Source of the DNA: Oscillospiraceae bacterium
GTDB lineage: Bacteria; Bacillota; Clostridia; Oscillospirales; JAAYXM01
Direction of reading: 5' to 3'
DNA length: 40,570 nt
Assembly: GCA_017435965.1 (NCBI GenBank)
Contig: JAFSEA010000043.1
Span: 1-40,570, forward strand
Shown: positions 7,655 through 15,546 of the stretch, piece by piece
Position numbering within the stretch: position 1 is the first letter of the stretch
Layout of the letters: every line of letters starts with the position of its first letter
The notes under the pieces: generated by a model
The model's database searches: none
The model's input: only the letters and a program-made list of their open reading frames with translations
Told to the model about the DNA's origin: nothing
Made by a program: the position numbers and the translations under genes

Positions 7655-8419
7655 ATGGAAAACAAGAATTTATTTTCAATAGGTGAGATTTCAAAGTCAA
7701 TCGGAATTACGAGAAAAATTATATTGAACTATGAAGCAAAGGGGCTTATTTCCCCCGACAAAAAGGACGGAGCTTGCGGCAACAGGTATTACACCATTGA
7801 TACCTTTACCCAAATTCGCACCATACGCATTTTTCAGGATTTAGGGCTTTCCCTTGATGAAATTCATGAATATTTCAATAATTCTTCCGATTTGCAGCCG
7901 ACGATAAAACGCCTTGAAAATATGCGTGATAAGTTAAACCTTGCCATCGAAAAGCTCAAGGAAAGAACGCTCGGAACCGATGATTTTGTGAGAGAGATTA
8001 TCGTTGAGCCGCAAATCGTATATCGCCGCACATATAACTCGTCTTCTGTTTCCGACAAAGCCGGTCTTCTTCGTGATACGGCTCTTGAGGCTATGAAAAA
8101 ATATGGGACGGATATAACGAAACGTATGTATTTTATTGAGTATTCCCTCAATGCACCCGGGGAGATTTCTTATTGCGTTGCAGTTCCTCCGAAAAGTGAG
8201 GGCGAAAGCATTGAAAAATTACCTTCACTTCGGGCAATTTCCCTTTTTCATCACGGTGACTATGAAAATATTCCCGAAACACGTGCAAAGCTGATTGCAT
8301 ATGCAAAAGAAAATAACATCTCGTTAAATGGGAATTTCCGTCACGTTTATATTGAAGGACCGCCACAGCACAAAGACAAAAGCAAGTTTATCACGCAGAT
8401 AATTGCAATAATTGAGTAG
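7655..8419 (+). CDS. MerR-family regulator with GyrI-like effector domain
   Basis: This 254-residue protein has an N-terminal winged HTH (SIGEISKSIGITRKIILNYEAKGLISPD, about residues 6-34). A dimerisation helix follows to about residue 115. The C-terminal domain (about 120-254) resembles the GyrI/BltR small-molecule-binding fold. Family members twist promoters with 19-bp spacers into an active form when they bind a ligand. The ATG at 7655 is preferred over upstream in-frame codons because the promoter -10 and the operator lie upstream of it and ACGAGGA is correctly spaced. The likely targets are its own promoter and the divergent MerR-type promoter at 7511-7541. The ligand is unknown. It ends 3 bp from the convergent membrane-protein gene. 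Confidence 0.85.
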   Translation: MENKNLFSIGEISKSIGITRKIILNYEAKGLISPDKKDGACGNRYYTIDTFTQIRTIRIFQDLGLSLDEIHEYFNNSSDLQPTIKRLENMRDKLNLAIEKLKERTLGTDDFVREIIVEPQIVYRRTYNSSSVSDKAGLLRDTALEAMKKYGTDITKRMYFIEYSLNAPGEISYCVAVPPKSEGESIEKLPSLRAISLFHHGDYENIPETRAKLIAYAKENNISLNGNFRHVYIEGPPQHKDKSKFITQIIAIIE

Positions 8420-8422
8420 GAG

Positions 8423-9727
8423 CTACTTTTTTCTTTTCTTCCCTTGTGAAAATCTCATATCAAGCCATGTTGCCGAAAGGATTGCAAAAATGAGGGAGGA
8501 AAGTGCTCTGTAGGTGAAGAAGCAATGAATGTATGAATGGTTATTGAGAATAAGATACCTCAAGAGAACAACTGCACCCAAAATAAGAAGAAGCTTTGAT
8601 GCAGGGTGGATGCTTTTGCTTTTTCGGAATACATACCAGACAGAAATAAGAACGGAAGCGGAAATTGCGACTCCCACAAAAACTTGCGTATAATCAACCC
8701 TCTCTCCGCCGCCGAAGAGCATATTGAGGTTTGCAAGAGGTGCAGAGAGAAAGCTATCGGACTTTTCTACAAAGCTTGCAGGGATTTCTCCCAGTCTTTC
8801 GCTTACGGAGGAAAGAGCAATTTCAAAAACATTTCCGCCGGTCACAAGAGCTGCTATAATCCATTTTACTAAAAATGCACCGATATATGCACAACCCCAG
8901 AGAAAGACGCACTTTATGATAAGGAAAAGGCTTTCTTTAAAGCCTTGAAGCCTTTCCTCCTTTGCTCTTATTGCAATAACAAGGGCAAGGGGGAGAAGAA
9001 TGGTTACCGTTTCGGTTGTGAGAAAATCAAAGAATGCAACAGATGCTCCGCCGATAACGCCGAGTATTTTAAGCCACTTATCTCCCTTTCTTTCAAGGGT
9101 GAGATACAGCGGAATAAGGGCAAAAGCCAGAATAAATGACGGCTGATATTCAATGCTCAAGTGAAGACGCCATATATGCACCAAAGCAAGGGAGCTAAGA
9201 AGAATCAGAGCTATATCCCAATGCTTTTTTCGGACAAGCATAAACGAAGTGAGGACAAGAAGTGAAAGAAAGAGAATAAAACCTATGGTCTTTGCCCCGG
9301 AAATATCGGTGAAGAGGTGGGTAATGCGGAGAAATGCCGCTGTGCCGTGCCAATATCGGGTATAATCGGTATTCGGGGGAACATCTCCTGCTATTGTGAG
9401 ATAGAGCCCTGCATTTTCGCCATAGCCTTCACCGTCATAATAGTTTGTGGCAATGGTAGCTGAAAGGGGATTTTCTTTTCCCATATTCCAGGCGACATTA
9501 AGCCATATCGTATCGGCGTAGTTATCGGAAACGGAATTGAGATTATTATCATCCGTAAACTCAAAAGCATCGGACTTTTTGTATGACAGGGCACTTTTCT
9601 CCATATTATCACGGATTGAGTCATTTGGGATAAGTGCTGAAAGGAAAAGAACAAGCCATAAAAGAAGCAAGGTGACGGCGAAAACACCGGCATATTTTCC
9701 AATGCCGGAAAGATATTTTTTCATCAC
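8423..9727 (-). CDS. Polytopic membrane protein of unknown function
   Basis: The product is 434 residues, with a first membrane helix at about 12-35 and a hydrophilic loop at about 40-135. That loop is probably extracellular and contains NYYDGEGYGENAG and RYWHGTAAFLRITH. About nine further hydrophobic helices follow. The layout of one helix, a large outer loop and then a helix bundle is like GT-C-type glycosyltransferases and related clostridial membrane proteins, but I see no decisive catalytic motif. The first codon is GTG at 9727 or ATG at 9724; AGAGGTGG is upstream of both. It has its own promoter and converges on the MerR gene. Confidence 0.75.
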   Translation of the reverse strand: MMKKYLSGIGKYAGVFAVTLLLLWLVLFLSALIPNDSIRDNMEKSALSYKKSDAFEFTDDNNLNSVSDNYADTIWLNVAWNMGKENPLSATIATNYYDGEGYGENAGLYLTIAGDVPPNTDYTRYWHGTAAFLRITHLFTDISGAKTIGFILFLSLLVLTSFMLVRKKHWDIALILLSSLALVHIWRLHLSIEYQPSFILAFALIPLYLTLERKGDKWLKILGVIGGASVAFFDFLTTETVTILLPLALVIAIRAKEERLQGFKESLFLIIKCVFLWGCAYIGAFLVKWIIAALVTGGNVFEIALSSVSERLGEIPASFVEKSDSFLSAPLANLNMLFGGGERVDYTQVFVGVAISASVLISVWYVFRKSKSIHPASKLLLILGAVVLLRYLILNNHSYIHCFFTYRALSSLIFAILSATWLDMRFSQGKKRKK

Positions 9728-9764
9728 ACCACCACCTCTTTTGGAAAACTTTCTACCATATCAT

Positions 9765-9793
9765 AGTATATACTCTTTGTAATCCAAAATCAA
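9765..9793 (-). promoter_or_regulatory. Promoter of the 434-residue membrane protein gene
   Basis: On the minus strand the sequence reads TTGATT, 17 bp, TATACT, ending about 38 bp before the start codon. Confidence 0.65.
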
Positions 9794-9802
9794 GAAAAAA
9801 GC

Positions 9803-9847
9803 TTATCAAGGTTAATTTACGATATAATCGTAAATTAACCTTGATAA
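9803..9847. promoter_or_regulatory. Perfect 21-bp palindrome upstream of the DUF4143 ATPase
   Basis: The arm TTATCAAGGTTAATTTACGAT (first 20 bases TTATCAAGGTTAATTTACGA) at 9803-9823 is followed by ATA and its exact complement at 9827-9847. The right arm contains the -35 TTGATA (9841-9846) of the ATPase gene. No T-tract follows and the loop is only 3 nt, so an operator is more likely than a terminator. A cruciform-prone insertion scar is an alternative. Confidence 0.75.
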
Positions 9848-9869
9848 TTGTGTGCAATCAGTATATAAT
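9841..9869 (+). promoter_or_regulatory. Promoter of the first DUF4143 ATPase
   Basis: TTGATA (9841-9846), 17 bp, TATAAT (9864-9869). The -35 lies within the right arm of the long palindrome. Confidence 0.75.
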
Positions 9870-9902
9870 ATAATTGGATTAAGATATGAGAGGAGAGAGC
9901 TT

Positions 9903-11126
9903 ATGGCATATATAAATCGTGACTTAGAGGAGAAAATTAAATCTGCTTCCAAAGAATATGCCTGTATTTTGATAACAGGTGCAAGACAAGTCGGTAAATC
10001 CACGGTACTAAAGCAACTTATGGATGATAATCGTGAAGTGGTTTTGCTGGACGACATTGAAGAAAGAAAATTAGCTTCAAAAGATCCGGCTCTTTTCTTG
10101 CAAATGCATTCATTACCTATTTTAATAGATGAAGTTCAATATGCCCCTGAACTATTTTCGTATATAAAAATGGCAATAGACAAAGGTGCTGCCCCCGGTT
10201 CGTTTTGGCTTACGGGATATCAACCGTTTAAGCTTATGGAGCTTGCACAGGAATCTTTCGCAGGTAGAATTGCCATTATTCATATGCCATCACTTTCACA
10301 ACATGAAATCTATGGTAATGATAAAACGGAACCATTTTCTATTGATTTAGAGAAATTAAAGAAGCGCGGAAAAATAAACAAGCCTGCTGATCTTAATGAA
10401 ATATACAGACGTATATGGAGTGGCTCTCTGCCCGGACATATAAGCGGAAAATACACGGACAGGGATTTGTTTTACAGCAGTTATCTTCAGACTTATATAG
10501 AGCGGGACGTCAAAGAAATGGCTGACATTGACGACACGATGTTGTTTAGTGATTTTATTCGTTCGGCTGCCTGCAGAGCAGGGCAGATGCTTAATGTTTC
10601 GGATATTGCTCAGGATGTTGGTATTTCCAATGATACAGCAAAGCGTTGGTTAAAAATTCTTGAAAAATCCGACATCGTATTTTTCTTGCGCCCGTATTCA
10701 AACAACCTGCTTAAAAGAACGATAAAAACTCCTAAAATGTATTTCTTTGACACCGGACTTGTTGCATATCTTACAAGATATTCATCACCGGAGATTTTAG
10801 CAAACGGTGCGATTAACGGTGCAATACTTGAAAACTATGTTGTGTCTGAGATTATCAAAACATATCACAATAATGCAAAAGAATGTCTTATGTGGTATTA
10901 CCGTGACACAAATAGCAATGAAATTGACCTTGTGATTGAAAGTGACGGTATGCTTCATCCGATTGAAATTAAGAGAACCGCCGGTCCCGGAACAGAACTT
11001 ATAAGACCTTTTAAACTTTTAGATAAAGCTTCTGTTCCAAGAGGCAAAGGCGCCGTTATTTGTATGAAAGAAACGCTTTCTGCCATTGATAGCGACAATT
11101 ATATTGTACCTGTTTGGATGATATAA
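9903..11126 (+). CDS. AAA-type ATPase with DUF4143 domain (AAA_14 family)
   Basis: This 407-residue protein has Walker A GARQVGKST (about residues 26-34), Walker B PILIDEVQ (about 72-79) and a sensor-like FWLTGYQ. A winged-helix segment follows at about 220-260. The C-terminal DUF4143 region keeps NEIDLVIE and PIEIKR, which are the D and E-x-K positions of a PD-(D/E)xK-like fold. The family is common in anaerobes and its cellular role is not settled; defence and mobile-element roles have been proposed. The ATG follows GAGAGGAGAG. It is a single gene with its own promoter and a bidirectional terminator. It is related in architecture only to the ATPase at 15547-16863; the sequences differ widely. 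Confidence 0.9.
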   Translation: MAYINRDLEEKIKSASKEYACILITGARQVGKSTVLKQLMDDNREVVLLDDIEERKLASKDPALFLQMHSLPILIDEVQYAPELFSYIKMAIDKGAAPGSFWLTGYQPFKLMELAQESFAGRIAIIHMPSLSQHEIYGNDKTEPFSIDLEKLKKRGKINKPADLNEIYRRIWSGSLPGHISGKYTDRDLFYSSYLQTYIERDVKEMADIDDTMLFSDFIRSAACRAGQMLNVSDIAQDVGISNDTAKRWLKILEKSDIVFFLRPYSNNLLKRTIKTPKMYFFDTGLVAYLTRYSSPEILANGAINGAILENYVVSEIIKTYHNNAKECLMWYYRDTNSNEIDLVIESDGMLHPIEIKRTAGPGTELIRPFKLLDKASVPRGKGAVICMKETLSAIDSDNYIVPVWMI

Positions 11127-11143
11127 TTTTTGAAATTTTGCAA

Positions 11144-11178
11144 AAAACTCCCCGAAACTTAAAATTTCGGGGAGTTTT
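11144..11178. terminator. Bidirectional terminator
   Basis: AAAACTCCCCGAAA (11144-11157) pairs with TTTCGGGGAGTTTT (11165-11178). T/A tracts on both sides let it serve the ATPase (plus) and the M13 peptidase (minus), which converge here. Confidence 0.9.
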
Positions 11179-11187
11179 CAAAATATT

Positions 11188-13533
11188 TTACCAGATTTTC
11201 ACACGCTCTTCCTTCGGCTCAAACATTCCGTCGGATTCGTCTATATTATAGACTTCATAGAACTTGTCCACGCATTGAAGAACCCTGTTTACACGGAGCT
11301 TGTTTGCGCTGTGAGTATCGGATATTGCCTGGAGCTTCAAATATTCTCTTGTATTGATTGAAAGCCAGAGGAAAGCATAGGATTCATACATTGCTTTAAA
11401 GTCGAAATCCTTTGTTTTTTCACCGATTGCGGTGATGCAATGGAGAGCACTTATGTCTGCGATATTTTCGCCTAAAGTGAGCTCTGCATTAACCTGTATG
11501 CCCGGTGCAGGCTCAAGACCACGGAAGAAATCAACGGCTTTTTCGCATCTTTCTTCAAAGTTCTTATAGTCGCTTTCAGTCCACCAGTCTCTCACATTAC
11601 CGTTCTCATCGTATTTTGCACCGGTATCGTCAAAGGCATGGGATATTTCGTGGGCGATTATCATACCGATTCCGCCGAGGTTTTCTTCTCTTGATGCTTC
11701 CTTATCATAAACAGGACTCTGGAGTATTGCTATGGGGAAGGTGATTGCATTCTGGATGGGTGAATAGAATGCATTCACTTCATAGGAAGGACAAAGCCAA
11801 CTGTCTTTGTCAACGAGCTTCTTCGAGAGCTCTTCGGCATATGCCCTGTTTGCTTTGTAGATGGTGAAGGCGTTTTCAAAATATGAGCCGCCCTCGCTTT
11901 TTCTTTTGAGTGTTATTCCCTTGAGGAAGTCTTCGTAATTTTCGGGAGCACCGATGAAAAGCTTCATTGTGTCAAGCTTTTTAAGTGCCTGCACTTTTGT
12001 TGTCTCGCTCATCCAGTCGCATTTCTGAATCTCGCTCCTGTATTCGGCGATTATGTCCTTTACCATATCGGTAACATCGGCAACTATTTCATCGGAGCAA
12101 TAAGTATCAGCATAGAGTTTGTCGATGTAGGAATAGAGAAGAGTTGAGATCTCGTTAAGCGCAACATCTTCGGGAGTTGTGACCTGCTCCACGCCGAAAA
12201 CCACGGTATCATATGCCATATCTGCGTTTGTGAAATCTTCGCTTAAGTATCCCGAAACGCTTGATATAAGCTTTATTTTAGCAACTATTTTAAGAGCTTC
12301 AAAGTTTTCATCGGAAAGAAGCTCGGAAGCCTTTTTCATTGCGCCAACATCGGAAACAATGATTTTCTTGCCGTCAAAACATCCGCGCTGTTCATAAATT
12401 TTGTTTATGTCAATGCCTTTGAATTGTGCGGCAATCTCCGGGAGAGTATATACATTATAGATTAAATTGGGGTCGCTTGCCTTTTCGGTGGGAAGTGATG
12501 CATCTGAAATCTTCTTTTCAAAATCGAAATAGATATCAGCCGCTTTTTTTGCTTCCTCTTCACTCATTCCCGTGAGAGTGAGATAGGTGCTTATCTTCTT
12601 TTTGTGGGCATCCTTAATGTAATCTGCCTGACCTTCATATACTTTTTTATCAAGGTCAGGAGTCCAGAACTGGAAAGAATCAACATAGACTTCGGAGTCT
12701 TTAAGGTCAACGGTGGGCCAGAAATCAGCAAAGACATATACGAGAAGAGATGTGTTGTCGGGAGTGATGATTTTTTCAAAATCTGAAAGAGATTTTGCTT
12801 CATCAATGGCCTTTAACATATCCTTTATGGGGGTATATCCTGCGGCATTTCGTGAATCAACATCCACTATGTTATTATAGAAGGTTTTTATGTGGTCTCT
12901 CGCACTTCCTCTTGTGCTGTGGGAATTGGCAGTCTGAAGAATAAGCTCGTAAACCTGAATGGCAGACATAATTCCCATTTCTCCAAGAACTCCATAATCG
13001 GAATAGCCCGGAGGAAGCTCGATATAGTCAAGGATTTCCTTATTTACCGTTGCATAGAAATCATCCTCATAATTTGTGCCGTAAAGGGCAAAAACACGGT
13101 CGATGAAAAGCTCCATCTGCTCTTTTGTGACATTTTGAGAGGGTGAGAAGATGCCGCTTGATGTGCCTGCAACAAGACCTGCTTCAAAAACGGGAGAAAG
13201 CTCCGCCTCTGCCCATTGGGGAATGTCTGTAAAATTGTCCATAGGAATAGCCGTGCGGAGATTGTTGCCCGAAAGCTCGGGGAGTTCTCCGAAAGCTCGT
13301 GAGAGCATAACAAGTGCTTCAGCTCGGGTGACAGGGTCGTTTTCACGAAGACCGCCTGCATCGCCGTGCATAACATCCGATGCTTTTACATCCGGATTAT
13401 AGAAGTCTGCCGCCTCTAAAAGCATTGCAAGAACTTCTCCTCTTGTGGCAGGAGAGTCTGCCGATACAAAGGTTGTGCACAGGGAGAGCAGAATTCCAAG
13501 CGTAAGAAGGATTGACAATATACGTTTTGACAT
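11188..13533 (-). CDS. SLH-anchored M13 (neprilysin/PepO-like) zinc metallopeptidase
   Basis: This 781-residue secreted protease has a signal peptide of about 25 residues ending FVSA. SLH repeats run from about 28 to 145 (SPATRGEVLAMLLEAA, NDPVTRAEALVMLSRAFG, ITKEQ-like third repeat). The M13 catalytic module follows from about 155. The zinc site is HEISH in IIAHEISHAFDDTGA (about residue 628), with the third ligand E in LGENIADISAL (about 689). NAFYSPIQNAITFPIAILQ matches the conserved M13 substrate-cleft motif. The last residue is Trp, as in neprilysin. M13 enzymes cleave peptides on the N-side of hydrophobic residues. SLH anchoring would hold it at the cell surface, where peptide processing or scavenging is plausible. 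The start is supported by AAAGGGG and a good promoter. Confidence 0.93.
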   Translation of the reverse strand: MSKRILSILLTLGILLSLCTTFVSADSPATRGEVLAMLLEAADFYNPDVKASDVMHGDAGGLRENDPVTRAEALVMLSRAFGELPELSGNNLRTAIPMDNFTDIPQWAEAELSPVFEAGLVAGTSSGIFSPSQNVTKEQMELFIDRVFALYGTNYEDDFYATVNKEILDYIELPPGYSDYGVLGEMGIMSAIQVYELILQTANSHSTRGSARDHIKTFYNNIVDVDSRNAAGYTPIKDMLKAIDEAKSLSDFEKIITPDNTSLLVYVFADFWPTVDLKDSEVYVDSFQFWTPDLDKKVYEGQADYIKDAHKKKISTYLTLTGMSEEEAKKAADIYFDFEKKISDASLPTEKASDPNLIYNVYTLPEIAAQFKGIDINKIYEQRGCFDGKKIIVSDVGAMKKASELLSDENFEALKIVAKIKLISSVSGYLSEDFTNADMAYDTVVFGVEQVTTPEDVALNEISTLLYSYIDKLYADTYCSDEIVADVTDMVKDIIAEYRSEIQKCDWMSETTKVQALKKLDTMKLFIGAPENYEDFLKGITLKRKSEGGSYFENAFTIYKANRAYAEELSKKLVDKDSWLCPSYEVNAFYSPIQNAITFPIAILQSPVYDKEASREENLGGIGMIIAHEISHAFDDTGAKYDENGNVRDWWTESDYKNFEERCEKAVDFFRGLEPAPGIQVNAELTLGENIADISALHCITAIGEKTKDFDFKAMYESYAFLWLSINTREYLKLQAISDTHSANKLRVNRVLQCVDKFYEVYNIDESDGMFEPKEERVKIW

Positions 13534-13563
13534 TTAAAAACACCCCTTTCGTTTCATACTATA

Positions 13564-13592
13564 ATTATACCTGTTATCGCTGTCGATATCAA
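13564..13592 (-). promoter_or_regulatory. Promoter of the M13 peptidase gene
   Basis: On the minus strand the sequence reads TTGATA, 17 bp, TATAAT, about 30 bp before the start codon. Confidence 0.75.
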
Positions 13593-13630
13593 TAAATTTT
13601 TTGTAAATAAAGGAAGTGCTTTTTGATTTT

Positions 13631-13784
13631 GCGGAAGTTGCAACGGACGGAAAAATTCCCATTGGAAGAGTACACTTTTTTTGGCGAGGACGGAAAAATA
13701 TCCGATTTAAAAGTGAACATATTAAGCTTTGAAGTAAAAAAGAAAGGAGGTTTTGAAAACGAAAAGAAAAATTTTTCCAATTAA
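13631..13784 (+). pseudogene. Possible frameshifted coding remnant before spoIVB
   Basis: The plus strand from 13631 translates to AEVATDGKIPIGRVHFF. After removal of one T from the run of seven at 13676-13682 it continues as GEDGKISDLKVNILSFEV and stays open to a stop at 13782. It then overlaps the spoIVB start. The stretch reads like ordinary protein rather than intergenic sequence. I do not recognise the family. It could be chance; the call is weak. Confidence 0.2.
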
Positions 13785-14754
13785 AATTGCGGCATCGCTT
13801 TTTCTTGCACTTTCTCTTATTATTACCGCTTATGCCGCAGATACTCTTGTTCCCGTAGGTCATACCGCAGGAATACGGCTACATCTTTCGGGAGCTGTGA
13901 TAGTGGACGTATCGGAGCTGCCGGGAAACCCGGCGATGAAGGCAGGACTTTCCGCAGGTGACGTTATAAAGAAAATTGACGGCAGAGAGATAAATTCAAA
14001 TGAGGAAGTTCGTGATGCAGTAAAAAACAGCGGGGGAAAGACGCTTTCTCTTGAATATGAAAGGGAAGGAAAACTTTGCAAAACAGAGATTACTCCCATT
14101 AAGGGCGAGGATGGCGAGTATATGCTGGGCGTTGTGATACGCTCAAGTATCGCAGGCATAGGTACCGTGACCTACTATGACCCCGAAAGCAAAACCTATG
14201 GTGCACTTGGCCACGCCATAACGGAATCGGACACAAATGTGATAGTGCCGGTAGGTGACGGTGCGCTTATGAAGTCGGCGGTCTCCGATGTGAAAAAGGG
14301 CGAAAAGGGATGCCCCGGTGAGCTTTGTGGTGAGTATGATATGTCGGTATCCTTTGCGGATATAGAGAAAAACAGCGACTGCGGAATATTCGGGCATGTT
14401 TCCGACGGTGATGCCTTTCGGGGGATGAAGGAATATCCCACGGCGAAGAAAAGCGAGGTCAGAAAAGGTAAGGCGAAAATTCTCGCAAACATCGGCGGCG
14501 ATGAAGTGAAGGAATATGAGGTTGAGATAACAAACATCTATCTTGACGGTGAAAAAACAAAAAATATGCTCATTCACGTAACGGATAAAGAGCTTCTCGA
14601 AAAAACCGGAGGAATAGTCCGGGGAATGTCGGGAAGCCCCATAATCCAGAACGGAAAGCTTATCGGAGCAGTAACCCACGTCCTCGTCAATGACCCGACG
14701 CGGGGATATGGAATATTTATTGAGAATATGCTCTCTGAGCAAAAGGCAGGGTAA
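13753..14754 (+). CDS. spoIVB: SpoIVB-type S55 serine peptidase with PDZ domain
   Basis: In sporulation SpoIVB is secreted from the forespore and cleaves SpoIVFA to trigger sigma-K maturation. This 333-residue protein has an N-terminal membrane or signal helix (about 8-28). The LVPVGHTAGIRLHLSGAVIV segment is typical of SpoIVB. A PDZ domain covers about 40-115 (AGLSAGDVIKKIDG). The S55 core carries His in YGALGHAIT and Ser in VRGMSGSPII. It is shorter than the roughly 425-residue Bacillus protein. The only usable start is TTG at 13753, with AAAGGAGG ending just 2 nt before it, which is unusually close; an in-frame stop at 13735 blocks earlier starts. It does not adjoin spo0A, which is its usual neighbour, so a paralogue cannot be excluded. 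Confidence 0.85.
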   Translation: MKTKRKIFPIKIAASLFLALSLIITAYAADTLVPVGHTAGIRLHLSGAVIVDVSELPGNPAMKAGLSAGDVIKKIDGREINSNEEVRDAVKNSGGKTLSLEYEREGKLCKTEITPIKGEDGEYMLGVVIRSSIAGIGTVTYYDPESKTYGALGHAITESDTNVIVPVGDGALMKSAVSDVKKGEKGCPGELCGEYDMSVSFADIEKNSDCGIFGHVSDGDAFRGMKEYPTAKKSEVRKGKAKILANIGGDEVKEYEVEITNIYLDGEKTKNMLIHVTDKELLEKTGGIVRGMSGSPIIQNGKLIGAVTHVLVNDPTRGYGIFIENMLSEQKAG

Positions 14755-14768
14755 CCCCTGCCTTTTGC
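14739..14768 (+). terminator. spoIVB terminator overlapping its stop codon
   Basis: GCAAAAGGCAGGG (14739-14751) pairs with CCCTGCCTTTTGC (14756-14768), and the TAA stop starts the loop. The core AGGCAGGGTAACCCCTGCCT recurs exactly at 15419-15438. Confidence 0.85.
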
Positions 14769-14791
14769 ATTATAAAAAATCGGCAAAAGCT

Positions 14792-14841
14792 GGCAAAATT
14801 AAAAACACTTCTTTTATTTTTCTGATGTGTATGTTATACTG
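14792..14841 (+). repeat. Duplicated promoter segment, copy 1
   Basis: These 50 bases are identical to 16899-16948, and similarity extends about 18 bp further upstream. The segment ends in an extended -10 (TGTTATACT). At this copy TGTTATA and TATAACA form a dyad around the start region (14833-14851). It drives the zinc-ribbon gene at 14881. Confidence 0.85.
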
Positions 14842-14880
14842 TATATAACAGAACCATAAAGTCAAAAGGAGAACGAAAAG

Positions 14881-15402
14881 ATGGATATATTCAGCAAGGG
14901 ACAACTTCCTGATGAAGTGAGAGAAAGCCTTCAGAGATCAACCTCTGCAGGAAAACTCCGCAATCTGTCGGTAAGAATACAGTCTTTATCAAAAAAACTT
15001 GCCATATGGATTGTTATAATAGGTTTGATTTCCGCAGTCATAGATGGAGCGAATACCGAGCTTCTGGCGGAAGCCAATGTAGCAGGCATAATTATTTTTC
15101 TTCTGCTTTCCGCCATTCCGTGGTTTCTGGGGGCCGTCATTGAATATTTTATATGCGAGGTGATTGCAACCGTTCTGGAAGGAGCTTCCGAAATGGTTCA
15201 GAATACATATGACACAAGAAATATGGCAGTTCTCACTGCGGCAAAGGAATGTCCCGTAAAGGTTGAGAAACCCATACCTTCTGCACCGAAGCCGGATGCT
15301 GAGGTTGATTTACGACCCAAACCTTGGGTCTGTCCGAAATGCGGCGGCTGGAACAGCAGCAAGGACGAGGTGTGCTTCAAGTGCAAGCACCCACGTGGAT
15401 AA
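14881..15402 (+). CDS. Small membrane protein with C-terminal zinc ribbon
   Basis: This 173-residue protein has a cytosolic N-terminus (DIFSKGQLPDEVRESLQRS), two membrane helices at about 38-58 and 66-95, and a linker. It ends in a four-cysteine zinc ribbon: CPKCGG followed by CFKCKH at about residues 150-170. I do not recognise a named family. Many clostridia carry such zinc-ribbon membrane proteins with no known role. AAAGGAG precedes the ATG. It shares its promoter sequence with the gene at 16986, so the two are probably co-regulated. A terminator follows at 15418. Confidence 0.75.
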   Translation: MDIFSKGQLPDEVRESLQRSTSAGKLRNLSVRIQSLSKKLAIWIVIIGLISAVIDGANTELLAEANVAGIIIFLLLSAIPWFLGAVIEYFICEVIATVLEGASEMVQNTYDTRNMAVLTAAKECPVKVEKPIPSAPKPDAEVDLRPKPWVCPKCGGWNSSKDEVCFKCKHPRG

Positions 15403-15417
15403 CAGATAATTTAAATC

Positions 15418-15444
15418 AAGGCAGGGTAACCCCTGCCTTTTTTA
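15418..15444 (+). terminator. Terminator of the zinc-ribbon gene
   Basis: AAGGCAGGG (15418-15426) pairs with CCCTGCCTT (15431-15439), followed by a run of T. The core is the same as in the spoIVB terminator. Confidence 0.85.
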
Positions 15445-15454
15445 TTATCCAAAT

Positions 15455-15532
15455 ATTGACAAGTGTGAAAAAGTGCGTTATATTATTATTGAAAAGTGTA
15501 TAAAATAGTATGTGAAATATATTGAAAAGTGT
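15455..15532 (+). promoter_or_regulatory. Promoter and three 33-bp-spaced direct repeats before the second ATPase
   Basis: TTGACA (15456-15461), 17 bp, TATATT (15479-15484) is a good promoter. The 12-mer ATTGAMAAGTGT starts at 15455, 15488 and 15521, with exactly 33 bp between starts. That places all three on the same face of the helix. The first repeat overlaps the -35 and the last lies 14 bp before the start codon, which suggests co-operative repressor binding. Confidence 0.6.
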
Positions 15533-15546
15533 GAGGGGGGGTCTTT

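Noticed and set aside
9803..9847. The long palindrome as a transcription terminator
   Set aside because: The loop is only 3 nt, no T-run follows, and it overlaps a promoter -35.
14143..14742. 199-codon frame on the minus strand opposite spoIVB
   Set aside because: The plus strand encodes PDZ and S55 motifs with catalytic residues. The opposite frame has no recognisable feature.
15455..15532. The 33-bp-spaced repeats as a short CRISPR array
   Set aside because: Only three 12-bp units, spacers that partly resemble each other, no cas genes, and the region overlaps a promoter.
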